DNA of 64,000 bases from Sphingopyxis sp. H053 (GTDB lineage: Bacteria > Pseudomonadota > Alphaproteobacteria > Sphingomonadales > Sphingomonadaceae). Location of the stretch: the NCBI RefSeq assembly GCF_001468225.1, contig NZ_LNRU01000004.1, positions 310,001 through 374,000 on the forward strand. Direction: 5' to 3'. Below, one piece after another: positions 28,998 to 39,775 of this stretch. Each line of letters begins with the position of its first letter. The stretch's first letter is position 1. Position numbers and translations under genes: made by a program. The notes beneath the pieces are model-generated. The model searched no databases, was not told the origin of the DNA, and saw only the letters and a program-made list of their open reading frames with translations.

Positions 28998-31310
28998 ATG
29001 CGGGAAAAGGAACTGCGCTTCGCCCTGATTTGCTACGGCGGCATCAGCCTCGCCGTCTATATGCACGGCATCACGAAAGAGGTCTGGCGGCTCGCCGCGG
29101 CGTCGCGTGCCTTTCACGACGGCGCGTCGCTGAGCGGGGCGGGCAAAGTCTATGGCGAGCTGCTCGCGGAGATCGCGGCGCGCAGCAATGTGCGGCTGCG
29201 CGTGCTCGCCGATATCGTCGCGGGGGCCAGCGCGGGGGGCATCAACGGCATCTTCCTCGCGCGCGCGCTGGCGACGGGGCAGTCGCTCGACCCGCTCACC
29301 GACCTGTGGCTCGACGGCGCCGATGTCGACCGGCTGATCGACCCCGACGCGCGTCCGCTGTCGGCGGCGACCAAATTCTGGGCGGTGCCGATCGCCGGCT
29401 GGATGATGAAGAAGCGCGGCAACGCCATCGACCGCACCGTCGGCGCCGGCGCGCAGGACGAGGTGCGCGTCAAGCTGTCGCGCTTCGTCCGCGCGCGCTG
29501 GTTCGAACCGCCCTTCGGCGGCGAGACCTTCACGAACCTGCTGCTCGATGCGTTCGACGCGATGGATGCGGGGCCGCGCGGGCCGGTGCTGGTGCCGGGC
29601 GGGCAACCGGTCGACCTGTTCGTCTCGGTCACCGATTTTGCGGGGCACAGCGTTCCGCTCGCGCTCAACAGCCCGCCGCGCGTGACCGAGGACGAGCATC
29701 GGCTGATGCTGCATTTTCGCAAGGACAGCCAATTCGGCAAGCGGCTCGACGATGTGCCGGGGCTGGCCGCGGCGGCGCGCGCGACGGCGAGTTTTCCCGG
29801 CGCCTTTCCGCCCTTCACCTTGCGCGAACTCGACCGGGTGCTCGAAAAGCGCAAGATCGCATGGCCGGGCCGCGAGGCGTTCGTCCATGCGCAGCTTCCG
29901 GCGGGCGGCGAAGGCGATCCCGCCGACCGCGTGCTGATCGACGGTTCGGTGCTCGCGAATGCGCCCTTCCGCCCCGCGATCGCGGCGCTCAAACAGCGCC
30001 CGGCGCGGCGCGAGATCGATCGCCGTTTCGTCTATATCGACCCCAAGCCCGATTATCGCTCGATCAGCTTCGGCAAGCCGGGCGAACAGGTGGCGGGCGA
30101 GGCCGCCCGGCTTCCCGGCTTTATGGCCACCATATTGGGGGCGCTGTCCGAAATTCCGCGCGAACAGCCGATCCGCGAGAATGTCGAGGCGATCGAGGGG
30201 ATGTCGCGCCGCATCCGCCGGATGCAGCATATCGTCGATGCGATGAAGGTCGAGGTCGAGGAGCAGGTCGCGGCGCTGTTCGGCACGACCTTCTTCCTCG
30301 ACACGCCGACGGTCGCGCGGCTCGAAAAATGGCGCGCCAAGGCGCAGGACCAGGCGTCGGCGCGCGCGGGCTTCGCTTATGCGCCCTACGGTCACCTCAA
30401 GCTGTCGGCGGTGGTCGAGGAGATGGCGAGCCTGATCGACCGGCTGTTGCCGCCCGAGGGCGCCGTCCATCAAGTCAACCGGCGCCTCGCGCTGTGGGAA
30501 GAGGCGCGCGCGCGCGGGCTCGACCGGATTTCGGGCAAAAAAGGTGCAGGCGCGAGCAGCGACGCGGTCGTCTTTTTCCGCACCCACGACCTCGGCTTTC
30601 GCATCCGCCGCCTGCGTTTCCTCGCGCGCGAACTCGACACCGCGGTCGAGGCGACGCGCGATGGCCGCGACCCGGTGTGCGAGGATATGCGCGAGGCGAT
30701 CTTCACCGCGCTCGGTCTCTATCTCGACCGGCAGGGCGACAGCTGGCTCGCCGATCTCGACCTGCCCGCCGACGCCGGACCGGGCGACTGGATCGACGCG
30801 ATCGCGGCGCGGCGCGACCTGCGCACGGTCGATGGCGAGGCCGATGCGCTCATCGCCGCGGGGCTCGCCGCGATGCCCAAGAACGACCGGCGGACGCTCC
30901 TGCTCGCCTATCTCGGCTACCCCTTTTACGACATCGCGACCTTGCCGCTGCTGCAGGGCGAGGGGTTCGACGAATTCGACCCGATCAAGATCGACCGCAT
31001 CTCGCCGTCGGACGCGACCGCGATCCGCACCGGCGGCGCGGCGGCGATGCTCAAGGGGGTCGAGTTCAACAGTTTCGGCGCCTTCTTCAGCCGCGCGTAC
31101 CGCGAGAATGATTATCTCTGGGGACGGCTCCACGGCGCCGACCGGTTGATCGATATCGTGGCGAGCAGCGTCGGCGGCGAGGGGGCGCTGACGGGCGAGG
31201 ATCTGAAGGCGATCAAGCGCCGGGCGTTCCACGCTATCCTCGACGAGGAGGAGGGAAGGCTGCCGAAGGTGAAGGCGCTGATTGCGGAGTTGAGGGCGGA
31301 AATCGGGTAA
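28998..31310 (+). CDS. Patatin-like phospholipase family protein
   Basis: Encodes 770 residues from the ATG at 28998. The lipase dyad is intact: GASAGG (Ser78 in GxSxG) and the Asp of LIDGSVLANAPF. An oxyanion-type CYGGISLAVYMHG lies near the N-terminus. After the patatin domain (about 1-360) comes a large helical C-terminal half (DUF3376 type), with ISPSDATAIRTGGAAAMLKGVEFNSFGAFFSRAYRENDY near 680-720. No signal peptide, so a cytoplasmic or membrane-associated lipid hydrolase is likely. Divergent from the TonB receptor gene. Confidence 0.85.
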   Translation: MREKELRFALICYGGISLAVYMHGITKEVWRLAAASRAFHDGASLSGAGKVYGELLAEIAARSNVRLRVLADIVAGASAGGINGIFLARALATGQSLDPLTDLWLDGADVDRLIDPDARPLSAATKFWAVPIAGWMMKKRGNAIDRTVGAGAQDEVRVKLSRFVRARWFEPPFGGETFTNLLLDAFDAMDAGPRGPVLVPGGQPVDLFVSVTDFAGHSVPLALNSPPRVTEDEHRLMLHFRKDSQFGKRLDDVPGLAAAARATASFPGAFPPFTLRELDRVLEKRKIAWPGREAFVHAQLPAGGEGDPADRVLIDGSVLANAPFRPAIAALKQRPARREIDRRFVYIDPKPDYRSISFGKPGEQVAGEAARLPGFMATILGALSEIPREQPIRENVEAIEGMSRRIRRMQHIVDAMKVEVEEQVAALFGTTFFLDTPTVARLEKWRAKAQDQASARAGFAYAPYGHLKLSAVVEEMASLIDRLLPPEGAVHQVNRRLALWEEARARGLDRISGKKGAGASSDAVVFFRTHDLGFRIRRLRFLARELDTAVEATRDGRDPVCEDMREAIFTALGLYLDRQGDSWLADLDLPADAGPGDWIDAIAARRDLRTVDGEADALIAAGLAAMPKNDRRTLLLAYLGYPFYDIATLPLLQGEGFDEFDPIKIDRISPSDATAIRTGGAAAMLKGVEFNSFGAFFSRAYRENDYLWGRLHGADRLIDIVASSVGGEGALTGEDLKAIKRRAFHAILDEEEGRLPKVKALIAELRAEIG

Positions 31311-31316
31311 TCACCC

Positions 31317-31399
31317 TTTCGTCATCCCCGCGAAGGCGGGGATCCCGCTTTAGAGCAGCGCTGGAAGCGGGATCCCCGCCTTCGCGGGGATGACGGAAA
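31317..31399. repeat. REP-like paired palindrome (CCCCGCGAAGGCGGGG type)
   Basis: Two arms of about 34 bases (31317-31350 and 31365-31399) pair almost perfectly and each holds CCCCGC-GAAG-GCGGGG. It sits between the convergent patatin and dnaJ genes. Confidence 0.85.
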
Positions 31400-31426
31400 G
31401 AAAGCAAAGGTGCGAGCGAGGGATCG

Positions 31427-32551
31427 CTACGTCAGATCGTCCCACATTTCCTTGATCCGCCCGAAAAAGCCCTGACTCGCCGGGCATTCCTCGCCCGTCT
31501 CGGTTTCGCGAAACTCGCAGAGCAGTTCCTTCTGCCGCGCGGTGAGCTTCGTCGGGGTCTCGACGTCGATCTGGACGACAAGGTCGCCGTGGCCGCGGCC
31601 GTTGAGCACCGGCATGCCGGCGCCGCGCTGGCGAAGCTGCTTGCCCGACTGGATGCCCGCGGGGATGGCGATGTCGTGCATCTGGCCGTCGAGCCCGGGA
31701 ATGCCGATTTCGCCGCCGAGTGCCGCGGTCGTGAAGCTGATCGGCGCACGCGTGAACAGCGTGGTGCCCTCGCGCTCGAACACCTTGTGCCGCGCCATGT
31801 GCAGGAAGATGTAGAGGTCGCCAGGCGCGGCGCCGCGCGCGCCGCTCTCGCCTTCGCCCGACAGGCGGATGCGCGTGCCCTCGTCGACCCCCGCGGGGAT
31901 GTTGACGGTCAGCGTCTTGCGCCGGTCGACGCGGCCTTCGCCATGGCATGAATTGCAGGGATCGGCGATGACCTCGCCCGCACCCTGACAGGTCGGGCAG
32001 GTACGCTCGACCATGAAAAAGCCCTGCTGCGCGCGCACCTTGCCGTGGCCGGCGCAGGTGGTGCAGCGGTTGGTCTGTGTGCCCGGCTTGGCGCCCGATC
32101 CGTCGCACGTCTCGCAGCGTGCCGCGACATCGACCTGGATCTCGCGCGTGACGCCGGCGAAGGCATCCTCGAGCCTGATCTCCATGTCGTAGCGCAGGTC
32201 GGCACCGCGCGCGGGGCCGCGCTGCTGGCGTCCGCCGCCGAACGCCGAGCCGAAGATCGATTCGAAAATATCGCCGATGTCGCCGAAATCGGCGCCATTG
32301 CCGCCGCCGAAACCGCCGTTGCCGTTGACGCCGGCCTTGCCGAAGCGGTCATAGGCGGCGCGCTTCTGCGGGTCCTTCAGGCAGTCATAGGCTTCGCTGA
32401 TCGCCTTGAAGCGCGCTTCGCTGTTGTCGCACCCCGGATTCTTGTCGGGGTGATATTTCATCGCGAGCTTGCGGTAGCTCGCCTTCAGCGCGGCATCGTC
32501 GGCGGTGCGCTCGACTTCCAGCAGTTCGTAATAATCGATGTCGAGTGACAT
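31427..32551 (-). CDS. dnaJ: Chaperone DnaJ
   Basis: Encodes 374 residues of a full type I DnaJ: J domain with HPD (YHPDKNPG) at the N-terminus, a Gly/Phe-rich linker (NGNGGFGGGNGADFGDIGDIF), four CxxCxGxG zinc repeats (CETCDGSGAKPG, CTTCAGHGKVR, CPTCQGAGEVI, CNSCHGEGRV) and the substrate domains. It stimulates DnaK ATPase and delivers clients. It follows dnaK with a REP-like element between, as in the usual dnaKJ order. Confidence 0.96.
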   Translation of the reverse strand: MSLDIDYYELLEVERTADDAALKASYRKLAMKYHPDKNPGCDNSEARFKAISEAYDCLKDPQKRAAYDRFGKAGVNGNGGFGGGNGADFGDIGDIFESIFGSAFGGGRQQRGPARGADLRYDMEIRLEDAFAGVTREIQVDVAARCETCDGSGAKPGTQTNRCTTCAGHGKVRAQQGFFMVERTCPTCQGAGEVIADPCNSCHGEGRVDRRKTLTVNIPAGVDEGTRIRLSGEGESGARGAAPGDLYIFLHMARHKVFEREGTTLFTRAPISFTTAALGGEIGIPGLDGQMHDIAIPAGIQSGKQLRQRGAGMPVLNGRGHGDLVVQIDVETPTKLTARQKELLCEFRETETGEECPASQGFFGRIKEMWDDLT

Positions 32552-32570
32552 AGAGGCCCCCTCTTCAGCC

Positions 32571-32652
32571 CGTCACCCCGGCGAAAGCCGGGGTCGCTAT
32601 CGGGCTGGCGGTGCCTTGCCGAGAGCGATGCCAGCCTTCGCCAGCATGACGG
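32571..32652. repeat. REP-like palindromic element between dnaK and dnaJ
   Basis: Outer ends CGTCACCCCGGCGAAAGCCGGGG (32571 on) and CCAGCATGACGG (to 32652) resemble the other elements, with partly diverged inner arms. It lies in the dnaK-dnaJ spacer, where a processing hairpin could change the DnaK:DnaJ ratio. Confidence 0.65.
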
Positions 32653-32667
32653 TTGAAGATCATTTTC

Positions 32668-34575
<1,908 letters not shown>

Positions 34576-34644
34576 TGGTATTACGTCCTTGTTGCTTCTG
34601 TGGCGCCCTGAAAAGGCACGCCGTCCATGGTTTTGATGGGGGCG

Positions 34645-34672
34645 ATATAGGTGCGCTAATCCTTGGCACAAG
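34645..34672 (-). promoter_or_regulatory. Possible RpoH (sigma-32) promoter of dnaK
   Basis: On the minus strand CTTGTGCC (34672-34665) is followed after 11 bases by CACCTATAT (34653-34645), similar to the CTTG and CCCATNT elements of heat-shock promoters. It lies about 70 bases upstream of the dnaK start. Matches are partial and a vegetative promoter could overlap. Confidence 0.4.
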
Positions 34673-34729
34673 AGCTTTCAGGGCTTATCGAGGGCGTGAA
34701 ATGACGCGCTTTTACGGAGTCCTCCCAAA

Positions 34730-35266
34730 ATGAAACCTTTTGCGATCCTTGCACTTGCCGCCACTGCGCTGACCCTGACGGCCTGCGGGGAAAATCTTGG
34801 CAAGGGACAGCCGCTCAATGTCGTGAGCGGCCATATCGTGATGGGCGCGACCCCCGACCGTCCCGCCGTCGGCTATTTCCGCGTCCAGGGCGGGCCGCAG
34901 CCGGTCCAGCTCGTCGCGGTGACCGCCGACCTCGCGCAGCGCGTCGAAATGCACGAAAGCGTCAAGGAAAATGGCGTCGTGACGATGAAGCCGCTGCTCC
35001 GCGCCGACGTCCCCGCCAAGGGCGAGCTGGTGTTCAAGCAGGGCGGCAAGCATCTGATGATCTGGGGCATCAACGGCGCCGCGGTGCGCGCGGGCAAGCT
35101 GCCGATGGCGTTCGTGTTCACCAACAACAATAATGAGCGCATCCTGTTCGACCTGGTGATCAAGCCGGCCGAGGGCGCTGCGGCGGAGGGCGATCATGGC
35201 GCGATGGACCATGGTTCGATGGAGAAGGATGCGGAAAAGGCAGCCCCGGACGCTGCGAAGAAATAA
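34730..35266 (+). CDS. Copper chaperone PCu(A)C-type lipoprotein
   Basis: Encodes 178 residues. Signal peptide with lipobox LTAC (Cys19). The PCu(A)C metal-site pattern is present: MHESVKENGVVTM and, further on, GGKHLMIWG, giving the H/M-X10-M-X21-H-X-M arrangement. A His/Met-rich tail (DHGAMDHGSMEKD) follows. These proteins bind Cu(I) in the periplasm and may feed the CuA site of cytochrome oxidase. No oxidase gene is next to it. It shares the spacer with divergent dnaK. Confidence 0.85.
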   Translation: MKPFAILALAATALTLTACGENLGKGQPLNVVSGHIVMGATPDRPAVGYFRVQGGPQPVQLVAVTADLAQRVEMHESVKENGVVTMKPLLRADVPAKGELVFKQGGKHLMIWGINGAAVRAGKLPMAFVFTNNNNERILFDLVIKPAEGAAAEGDHGAMDHGSMEKDAEKAAPDAAKK

Positions 35267-35272
35267 GCGCGG

Positions 35273-35749
35273 GTGCCGCGTCCGTCGCGACCTCTGACGA
35301 GCGGCGAGGTCGCGCTCGCGCGCAGCGTGTTCGGCGACGCGATCGCTTATGATCGCGTGCGCGTGAACCATCATAAGTGGATCTTCTTCCAGCCGCGCCA
35401 CATCGTCATGGCGCCGATGGGCAGCCTGCACTTCAACCCGCATGGTGAGCTGTATTGCGAGGATTTCAGCGCCGCGTCGCAGCGGTTGCAGGGGCTGTTC
35501 ATCCACGAGATGACGCATGTGTGGCAGGCGCAGACGCGCGGGCGCTGGTATCTGGTGCTGATGCGCCACCCGTTCGCGACCTACAGCTACAGCCTCAAAC
35601 CCGGCTGGCTCCTCACCCGCTATGGGCTCGAGCAACAGGCCGAGATCGTCCGACACTATTGGTTGCTGACACAGGGCATGGTCGTCGGCGGCGCGCCGGG
35701 GATCGATGCTTATCGCGCGATCCTGCCCTCATCGTGGGACCTCGCCTAG
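35273..35749 (+). CDS. Small HExxH protein (vgr-related family)
   Basis: Encodes 158 residues from a GTG at 35273, seven bases after the preceding stop. It has HEMTH (78-82), a zinc-peptidase-like motif, then WQAQTRGRWYLVLMRHPFATY and LEQQAEIVRHYWLL. Alphaproteobacterial proteins named vgr-related look like this; the name does not prove a link to type VI secretion, and no such genes are here. No signal peptide is visible. Function unknown. The next gene starts on the base after its stop. Confidence 0.7.
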   Translation: MPRPSRPLTSGEVALARSVFGDAIAYDRVRVNHHKWIFFQPRHIVMAPMGSLHFNPHGELYCEDFSAASQRLQGLFIHEMTHVWQAQTRGRWYLVLMRHPFATYSYSLKPGWLLTRYGLEQQAEIVRHYWLLTQGMVVGGAPGIDAYRAILPSSWDLA

Positions 35750-36322
35750 ATGGATGATTTCGAATTCGTCTTCACGCTCTACAGCCTGCTGCTCGGGCTT
35801 TCGATGGTCGAGCTGCTCGGCGGGCTCGGCCGCGCGCTTGAGGTGCGTTTCGCCGCCGAAGCCGAGCGCGAGACATTCGCGATCGGCTGGCTGACGCCGC
35901 TGCTCGCGATCTTTGTGATGCTCGACCTGCTCTCCTTCTGGAGCGCGGCATGGATCGCGCGCGGCGACATTGCGGTATCGAGCACCGCCTTGCTCGGCGT
36001 CGCGGCGTTCGCCAGCGTCTATTTCCTCGCCGCGCGGCTCGTCTTTCCGTCGCATCCCCAGGGGTTCGCGAACCTCGACGTCCATTATTTCCGCGTCCGG
36101 CGGATCGTGATGGGGTTGCTGCTCGTGCTGCTCGCGGCGCAGTTGGCCTATTACGCATCGCAGCCCAATCTGGCGGCCGCGCTGGCGCATCCCGTCGCAT
36201 GGCTCATGACCGTCGTGCTCGTCGCGCTGATGGCCGCGGCGATGTGGGTGAAGGATCGCCGCTGGAGCATCGCGATCCTCGCCGCGCTGATCGGGCGTTA
36301 CGTCGTCATCTATCTGCTCTGA
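35750..36322 (+). CDS. Hypothetical multi-pass membrane protein
   Basis: Encodes 190 residues, starting right after the previous stop, so translation is probably linked. Five hydrophobic segments are visible, including VFTLYSLLLGLSMVELLGGLG, IGWLTPLLAIFVMLDLLSFW, STALLGVAAFASVYFLAARLV, VMGLLLVLLAAQLAYYA and WLMTVVLVALMAAAMWV. I do not recognise a family, and no catalytic motifs are apparent. Confidence 0.7.
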   Translation: MDDFEFVFTLYSLLLGLSMVELLGGLGRALEVRFAAEAERETFAIGWLTPLLAIFVMLDLLSFWSAAWIARGDIAVSSTALLGVAAFASVYFLAARLVFPSHPQGFANLDVHYFRVRRIVMGLLLVLLAAQLAYYASQPNLAAALAHPVAWLMTVVLVALMAAAMWVKDRRWSIAILAALIGRYVVIYLL

Positions 36323-36372
36323 TCCGAATTACCGACTAGCCAGATGGGCGGCGTTCGTCCTATGTTCCTCCC

Positions 36373-37725
36373 ATGGATGGAACCTCGCTTGTCATCGCCC
36401 TTGTTGCCCTGGCCGTCGGCGGCCTGATCGGCTGGCTCTTCGCCGGCCGCCAGTCGGGCGCGCTCCAGGCCGAGCGCGACGGGTTGTCCGAGCGGTTCAA
36501 GAGCGCGGTGACCGACCTTGCCGCCGAGGCCGAGGCGCGCAAGACCGCCGACATCCGGCTTGCTGCGCTGCTCAGCGAGCAGAAAGCGCGCGACGAGGCG
36601 CATGACGCGCAGATTGCGGGGTTGAAGGACGCGCAGGCGGCGCTCACCGCGCAGTTCCGCGAGGTCGGGCAGGTGATGCTCGATGGCGCGCAAAAGGCAT
36701 TTTTAGAACGCGCCGACGCGCGCTTTCGCCAGAGCGAAGAGACGGCGGGGCAGAATCTGAAAGCGCTTCTGAATCCGGTCCACGAGCGCCTGCAAAAATA
36801 TGAGGAAGCGGTCGGCAAGGTCGAGGCCGAGCGGCGCGATGCTTTCGGCCTGCTCCACGGCCAGATCGCCGCGATGCGCGAGGGCACCGAACGCGTGTCG
36901 AGCGAGGCGGCGAAGCTCGTCAACGCGCTGCGCAACGCGCCCAAGGCGCGCGGGCGCTGGGGTGAGCAGCAGCTCAAGAATGTACTCGAAAGCTGCGGCC
37001 TCTCCGAACATGCCGATTTCCAGACCGAGGTCAGCGTCGACGGCGGCGACGGCGGGCGGCTGCGCCCCGACGTCGTGGTGAAAGTTCCGGGCGGGCAGAG
37101 CCTCGTGATCGACGCCAAGGTTTCGCTCAACGCCTATCAGGATGCGTTCGGCGCGGTCGACGAACGCGAGAAGGCGGCGCACCTCGCGGCGCACGCCGCG
37201 GCGATGAAGGCGCATGTGAACACGCTCGGCGCCAAAGCCTATTGGAACCAGTTTCCCGATACCCCCGATTTTGTCGTGATGTTCGTTCCCGGCGAACATT
37301 TCCTCGCCGCCGCGCTCGATCAGGACCATGAGCTTTGGGACTATGCGTTCGAGCGCAAGGTGCTGCTCGCGACCCCGACCAACCTCATCGCGATCGCGCG
37401 CACCGTCGCGGCGGTGTGGCGGCAGGAAAAGCTCGCCAACCAGGCGCGCGAGATCGCCGCGCTCGGCAAGGAGCTTTACGCACGCATGTCGGTGATGGGC
37501 TCGCACATCGCCAAGGTCGGGCGCAATCTCGATCAGGCGACGGGGGCGTATAATGCGTTTGTCGGCAGCTTTGAATCGCAGGTGCTGACGCAGGCGAAAC
37601 GTTTCGAGGCGCTCGATATCGAAACCGGCGACAAGGAAATTCCGGCGCTCCCTGTTGCTGAACAATCGGCGCGTCCGTTGGCGAAGCTGGGTTCGGCCCC
37701 CGCGGCGGTCAACGACGGCGAGTAA
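36373..37725 (+). CDS. rmuC: DNA recombination protein RmuC
   Basis: Encodes 450 residues: an N-terminal membrane helix (VIALVALAVGGLIGWLFAG), a long coiled coil (about 35-180) and the RmuC domain with ALRNAPKARGRWGEQQLKNVLE, GGRLRPDVVVKVPGGQSLVIDAKVSLNAY, DFVVMFVPGEHFLAAAL and LLATPTNLIAIARTVAAVWRQEK. RmuC limits inversion of short inverted repeats and has a nuclease-like fold. The many palindromic repeats around it are context, not proof of a relation. Confidence 0.93.
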   Translation: MDGTSLVIALVALAVGGLIGWLFAGRQSGALQAERDGLSERFKSAVTDLAAEAEARKTADIRLAALLSEQKARDEAHDAQIAGLKDAQAALTAQFREVGQVMLDGAQKAFLERADARFRQSEETAGQNLKALLNPVHERLQKYEEAVGKVEAERRDAFGLLHGQIAAMREGTERVSSEAAKLVNALRNAPKARGRWGEQQLKNVLESCGLSEHADFQTEVSVDGGDGGRLRPDVVVKVPGGQSLVIDAKVSLNAYQDAFGAVDEREKAAHLAAHAAAMKAHVNTLGAKAYWNQFPDTPDFVVMFVPGEHFLAAALDQDHELWDYAFERKVLLATPTNLIAIARTVAAVWRQEKLANQAREIAALGKELYARMSVMGSHIAKVGRNLDQATGAYNAFVGSFESQVLTQAKRFEALDIETGDKEIPALPVAEQSARPLAKLGSAPAAVNDGE

Positions 37726-37732
37726 CCCTCCT

Positions 37733-37900
37733 CCGTCATTCCCGCGAAGGCGGGAATCCAGCTTTTTCCTTCTTTGCGTCTTTGCGTGAAATTATTTGGA
37801 TCGCGCAAAGGCGCAAAGAACACCAAGGGTTCGGGGTTGATTGTCGGTGCGAACGGTGAGCTCAGAAGAAGCCGGATTCCCGCCTTCGCGGGAATGACGG
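37733..37900. repeat. Nested palindromic repeats (two different families)
   Basis: Outer arms CCGTCATTCCCGCGAAGGCGGG (37733 on) and its inverted partner (37871-37900) enclose a second inverted repeat: 17-base arms at 37770-37786 and 37804-37820 (CTTTGCG-rich, one mismatch). This looks like one repeat inserted into another. It fills the space between the convergent rmuC and META genes. Confidence 0.8.
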
Positions 37901-37919
37901 TTTTGGAATGTGGCGCCCG

Positions 37920-38630
37920 TCAAATCACCCGCCGTAGCACCGCGGTCCGGCCTTCAATCCCCGTCAGGATCAGCGTCCCGTCATCGGCGAAGGTCAGGCT
38001 GACCGGCGAAGCCATCAGTTTGAAGAAGGCCGCCTCCTGTGTCATGCCGGCGCCTGGACACGCCATTTCGGTGGCCATCAGCGGCCCGGCCTTGAGTGTG
38101 CCGCCATCGACCGAATAAGTCCCCGAAAAGCGGTTGCAACCCGCGCTGCCGCTCATCCGGTTGCCGTCGAATTGCAGCGACGTCGGCCGGTCCGCCGCGA
38201 CGGGCACGCCGCCGATCGACACGAAGCTCCAGTTCGATCCCGCGAGCGTGTCGGGCGGCAGGATTTTGCCGCCGCACCCCTGCAAGCTCTTGCCGTCGGC
38301 GACGACGCGGACGGTGTCGGAATAGCGGCGATCGCTCATCCCGTCGCTGCACGGCGCCGGCTTGATCACGACCGACAGGCGGTCGGTGGTATAGGTCCGG
38401 CCGTTTGCCGAGGGTTTGGCGCCGGGGTTCGGAACCATGATCTTCGTCTCGCCATAGTCGCCGTCGTAATTGAGCCGCGACGGCGTGATCTCGAGCGTCC
38501 AGCCGGGCTCGGTGCCGAGCGCCATATAGGCGGCCGCGGGCGTGTCGCCGGGCGTTTGCGGCGTCTCCGCGGTGGGGACGCAGGCGGCGAGCGCGAGAAG
38601 CGAGGCGGCGGGGAGGGCGATCCTGATCAT
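37920..38630 (-). CDS. META domain lipoprotein
   Basis: Encodes 236 residues. Signal peptide with lipobox LAAC (Cys17). The N-terminal half resembles COG3650-type beta domains (GTEPGWTLEITPSRL, CSDGMSDRRYSDTVRV). The C-terminal half is a META/HslJ domain (LAGSNWSFVSIGG, SLQFDGNRMSGSAGCNRFSGTY, MACPGAGMTQEAAFFKLM). Such domains occur in heat-shock and stress lipoproteins of the outer envelope; the exact role is unknown. Paired cysteines may form a disulphide. Confidence 0.85.
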   Translation of the reverse strand: MIRIALPAASLLALAACVPTAETPQTPGDTPAAAYMALGTEPGWTLEITPSRLNYDGDYGETKIMVPNPGAKPSANGRTYTTDRLSVVIKPAPCSDGMSDRRYSDTVRVVADGKSLQGCGGKILPPDTLAGSNWSFVSIGGVPVAADRPTSLQFDGNRMSGSAGCNRFSGTYSVDGGTLKAGPLMATEMACPGAGMTQEAAFFKLMASPVSLTFADDGTLILTGIEGRTAVLRRVI

Positions 38631-38682
38631 GCGGTATCTCCTGAACGCATTATGCTGATCGATCGATGAACCGCGCGGTCGG

Positions 38683-39492
38683 CTATTGGTTCCGCCGCTG
38701 GTTCAGCACCTCATACGCCATCACTGCCGTCGCGACCGCGGCATTCAGGCTGTCGGCCTTGCCCATCATCGGCATCTTCACGCGGACGTCGGCGGCGTCG
38801 GCATATTCGGGGGGCATGCCCTGCGATTCATTGCCGGTCAGGATGAAGGTCGGCGCGGTATAGCGCACTGCCTGATAATCCTGCGTATCGTCGCCGAGCC
38901 ACGTTGCGACGAGCTGGCCCGGTCCCTGCCGCAGCCAGGGGAGGAATTCGTCCCAGCGCGCGACCACCAGTTTCTGCGTAAAAATCGCCCCCATGCTCGC
39001 GCGCACCGCCTCGACCGCATAGGGATCGGTCGATTCGTCGAGCAGGATCAGCCCGCCCGCGCCGACCGCATCGCCCGTGCGCAGCATCGTGCCGAGGTTG
39101 CCCGGATCGCGCAGCCGTTCGGCGACGAGCCAGATCGGCGCGGCGTCGCGGTCGAGGTCGGCGAGCGACGTCTGCGGTTCGGCATAGATGCCGACGACGG
39201 TCTGCGGATTATCCTTGCCCGACAGTTTCGAGAGGATCGCGCCCGTCGTGTCGATGACCTCGCCGCCCGCCGCCAGCGTGTCGGCAACCAGCGCCGCCGC
39301 GAGCGGATGCGCGTCGCCCTCGGGTCCGAGGAACAGCCACTGCGGAAGCACGCCCGCCTCGCGCGCCTCGGTCGCGATGCGCAGCCCTTCGGCGAGGAAC
39401 AGCCCCTCGGCGCGGCGATGGCGTTTCTCGCGCAGCAACCGCATCCGCTTCACCAGCGGGTTCGACAGGCTCTCGATGGTGGAACGGCGCAT
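38683..39492 (-). CDS. TrmH/SpoU-family RNA 2'-O-methyltransferase
   Basis: Encodes 269 residues. The SPOUT knot motifs are intact: RDPGNLGTMLRTGDAVGAGGLIL, TGNESQGMPPEYA and KADSLNAAVATAVMAYE. An N-terminal SpoU substrate-binding domain (ESLSNPLVKRMRLLREKRHRRAEGLFLAEG) precedes it. It probably methylates ribose in rRNA or tRNA using SAM; the target cannot be assigned. Its start is four bases past the ptsH stop, so it may be part of the PTS cluster transcript. Confidence 0.9.
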   Translation of the reverse strand: MRRSTIESLSNPLVKRMRLLREKRHRRAEGLFLAEGLRIATEAREAGVLPQWLFLGPEGDAHPLAAALVADTLAAGGEVIDTTGAILSKLSGKDNPQTVVGIYAEPQTSLADLDRDAAPIWLVAERLRDPGNLGTMLRTGDAVGAGGLILLDESTDPYAVEAVRASMGAIFTQKLVVARWDEFLPWLRQGPGQLVATWLGDDTQDYQAVRYTAPTFILTGNESQGMPPEYADAADVRVKMPMMGKADSLNAAVATAVMAYEVLNQRRNQ

Positions 39493-39496
39493 GCCG

Positions 39497-39775
39497 TCAA
39501 TCCTCGCCGAAGCTGTCCTTGACCAGCCCGACGAGTTTCAGCAGCGCCGCGTCGGCGCCGTCGCCGCGCGTGTGGATGGTGATCGAATCGCCCTTCGCGG
39601 CGCCGAGCATCATCAATCCCATGATCGAGGTGCCGTTGACGCGCGACCCGCCCTTTTCGACCTCGACTGACACGCTTTCGGGCAGGCGGCTGACGAAGGT
39701 CACGAACTTGGCGCTCGCGCGCGCGTGGAGGCCGCGCTGGTTGGTGATTTCGACCGTCTGGGAATTTTCGTTCAA
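39497..39775 (-). CDS. ptsH: HPr phosphocarrier (nitrogen PTS)
   Basis: Encodes 92 residues from a TTG at 39775 that overlaps the EIIA stop (TTGA); no ATG exists upstream in frame before other sequence. Active-site His17 is in RGLHARAS, and the regulatory serine (Ser50) in NGTSIMGLMMLGA is the HprK target. HPr passes phosphate to the EIIA next door. No sugar-transport PTS genes lie here, so it should serve regulation rather than uptake. It is the third gene of the rapZ-EIIA-ptsH run. Confidence 0.92.
   Translation of the reverse strand: MNENSQTVEITNQRGLHARASAKFVTFVSRLPESVSVEVEKGGSRVNGTSIMGLMMLGAAKGDSITIHTRGDGADAALLKLVGLVKDSFGED

Noticed and set aside
25660..29028. A 1122-codon plus-strand open frame over the PepSY and TonB receptor genes
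   Set aside because: Composition-driven shadow with Arg/Ala/Asp repeats and no domain; both minus-strand genes are well supported.
35273..35749. Type VI secretion link of the vgr-related protein
   Set aside because: The name alone is the only hint; the protein lacks VgrG features and no type VI genes are nearby.
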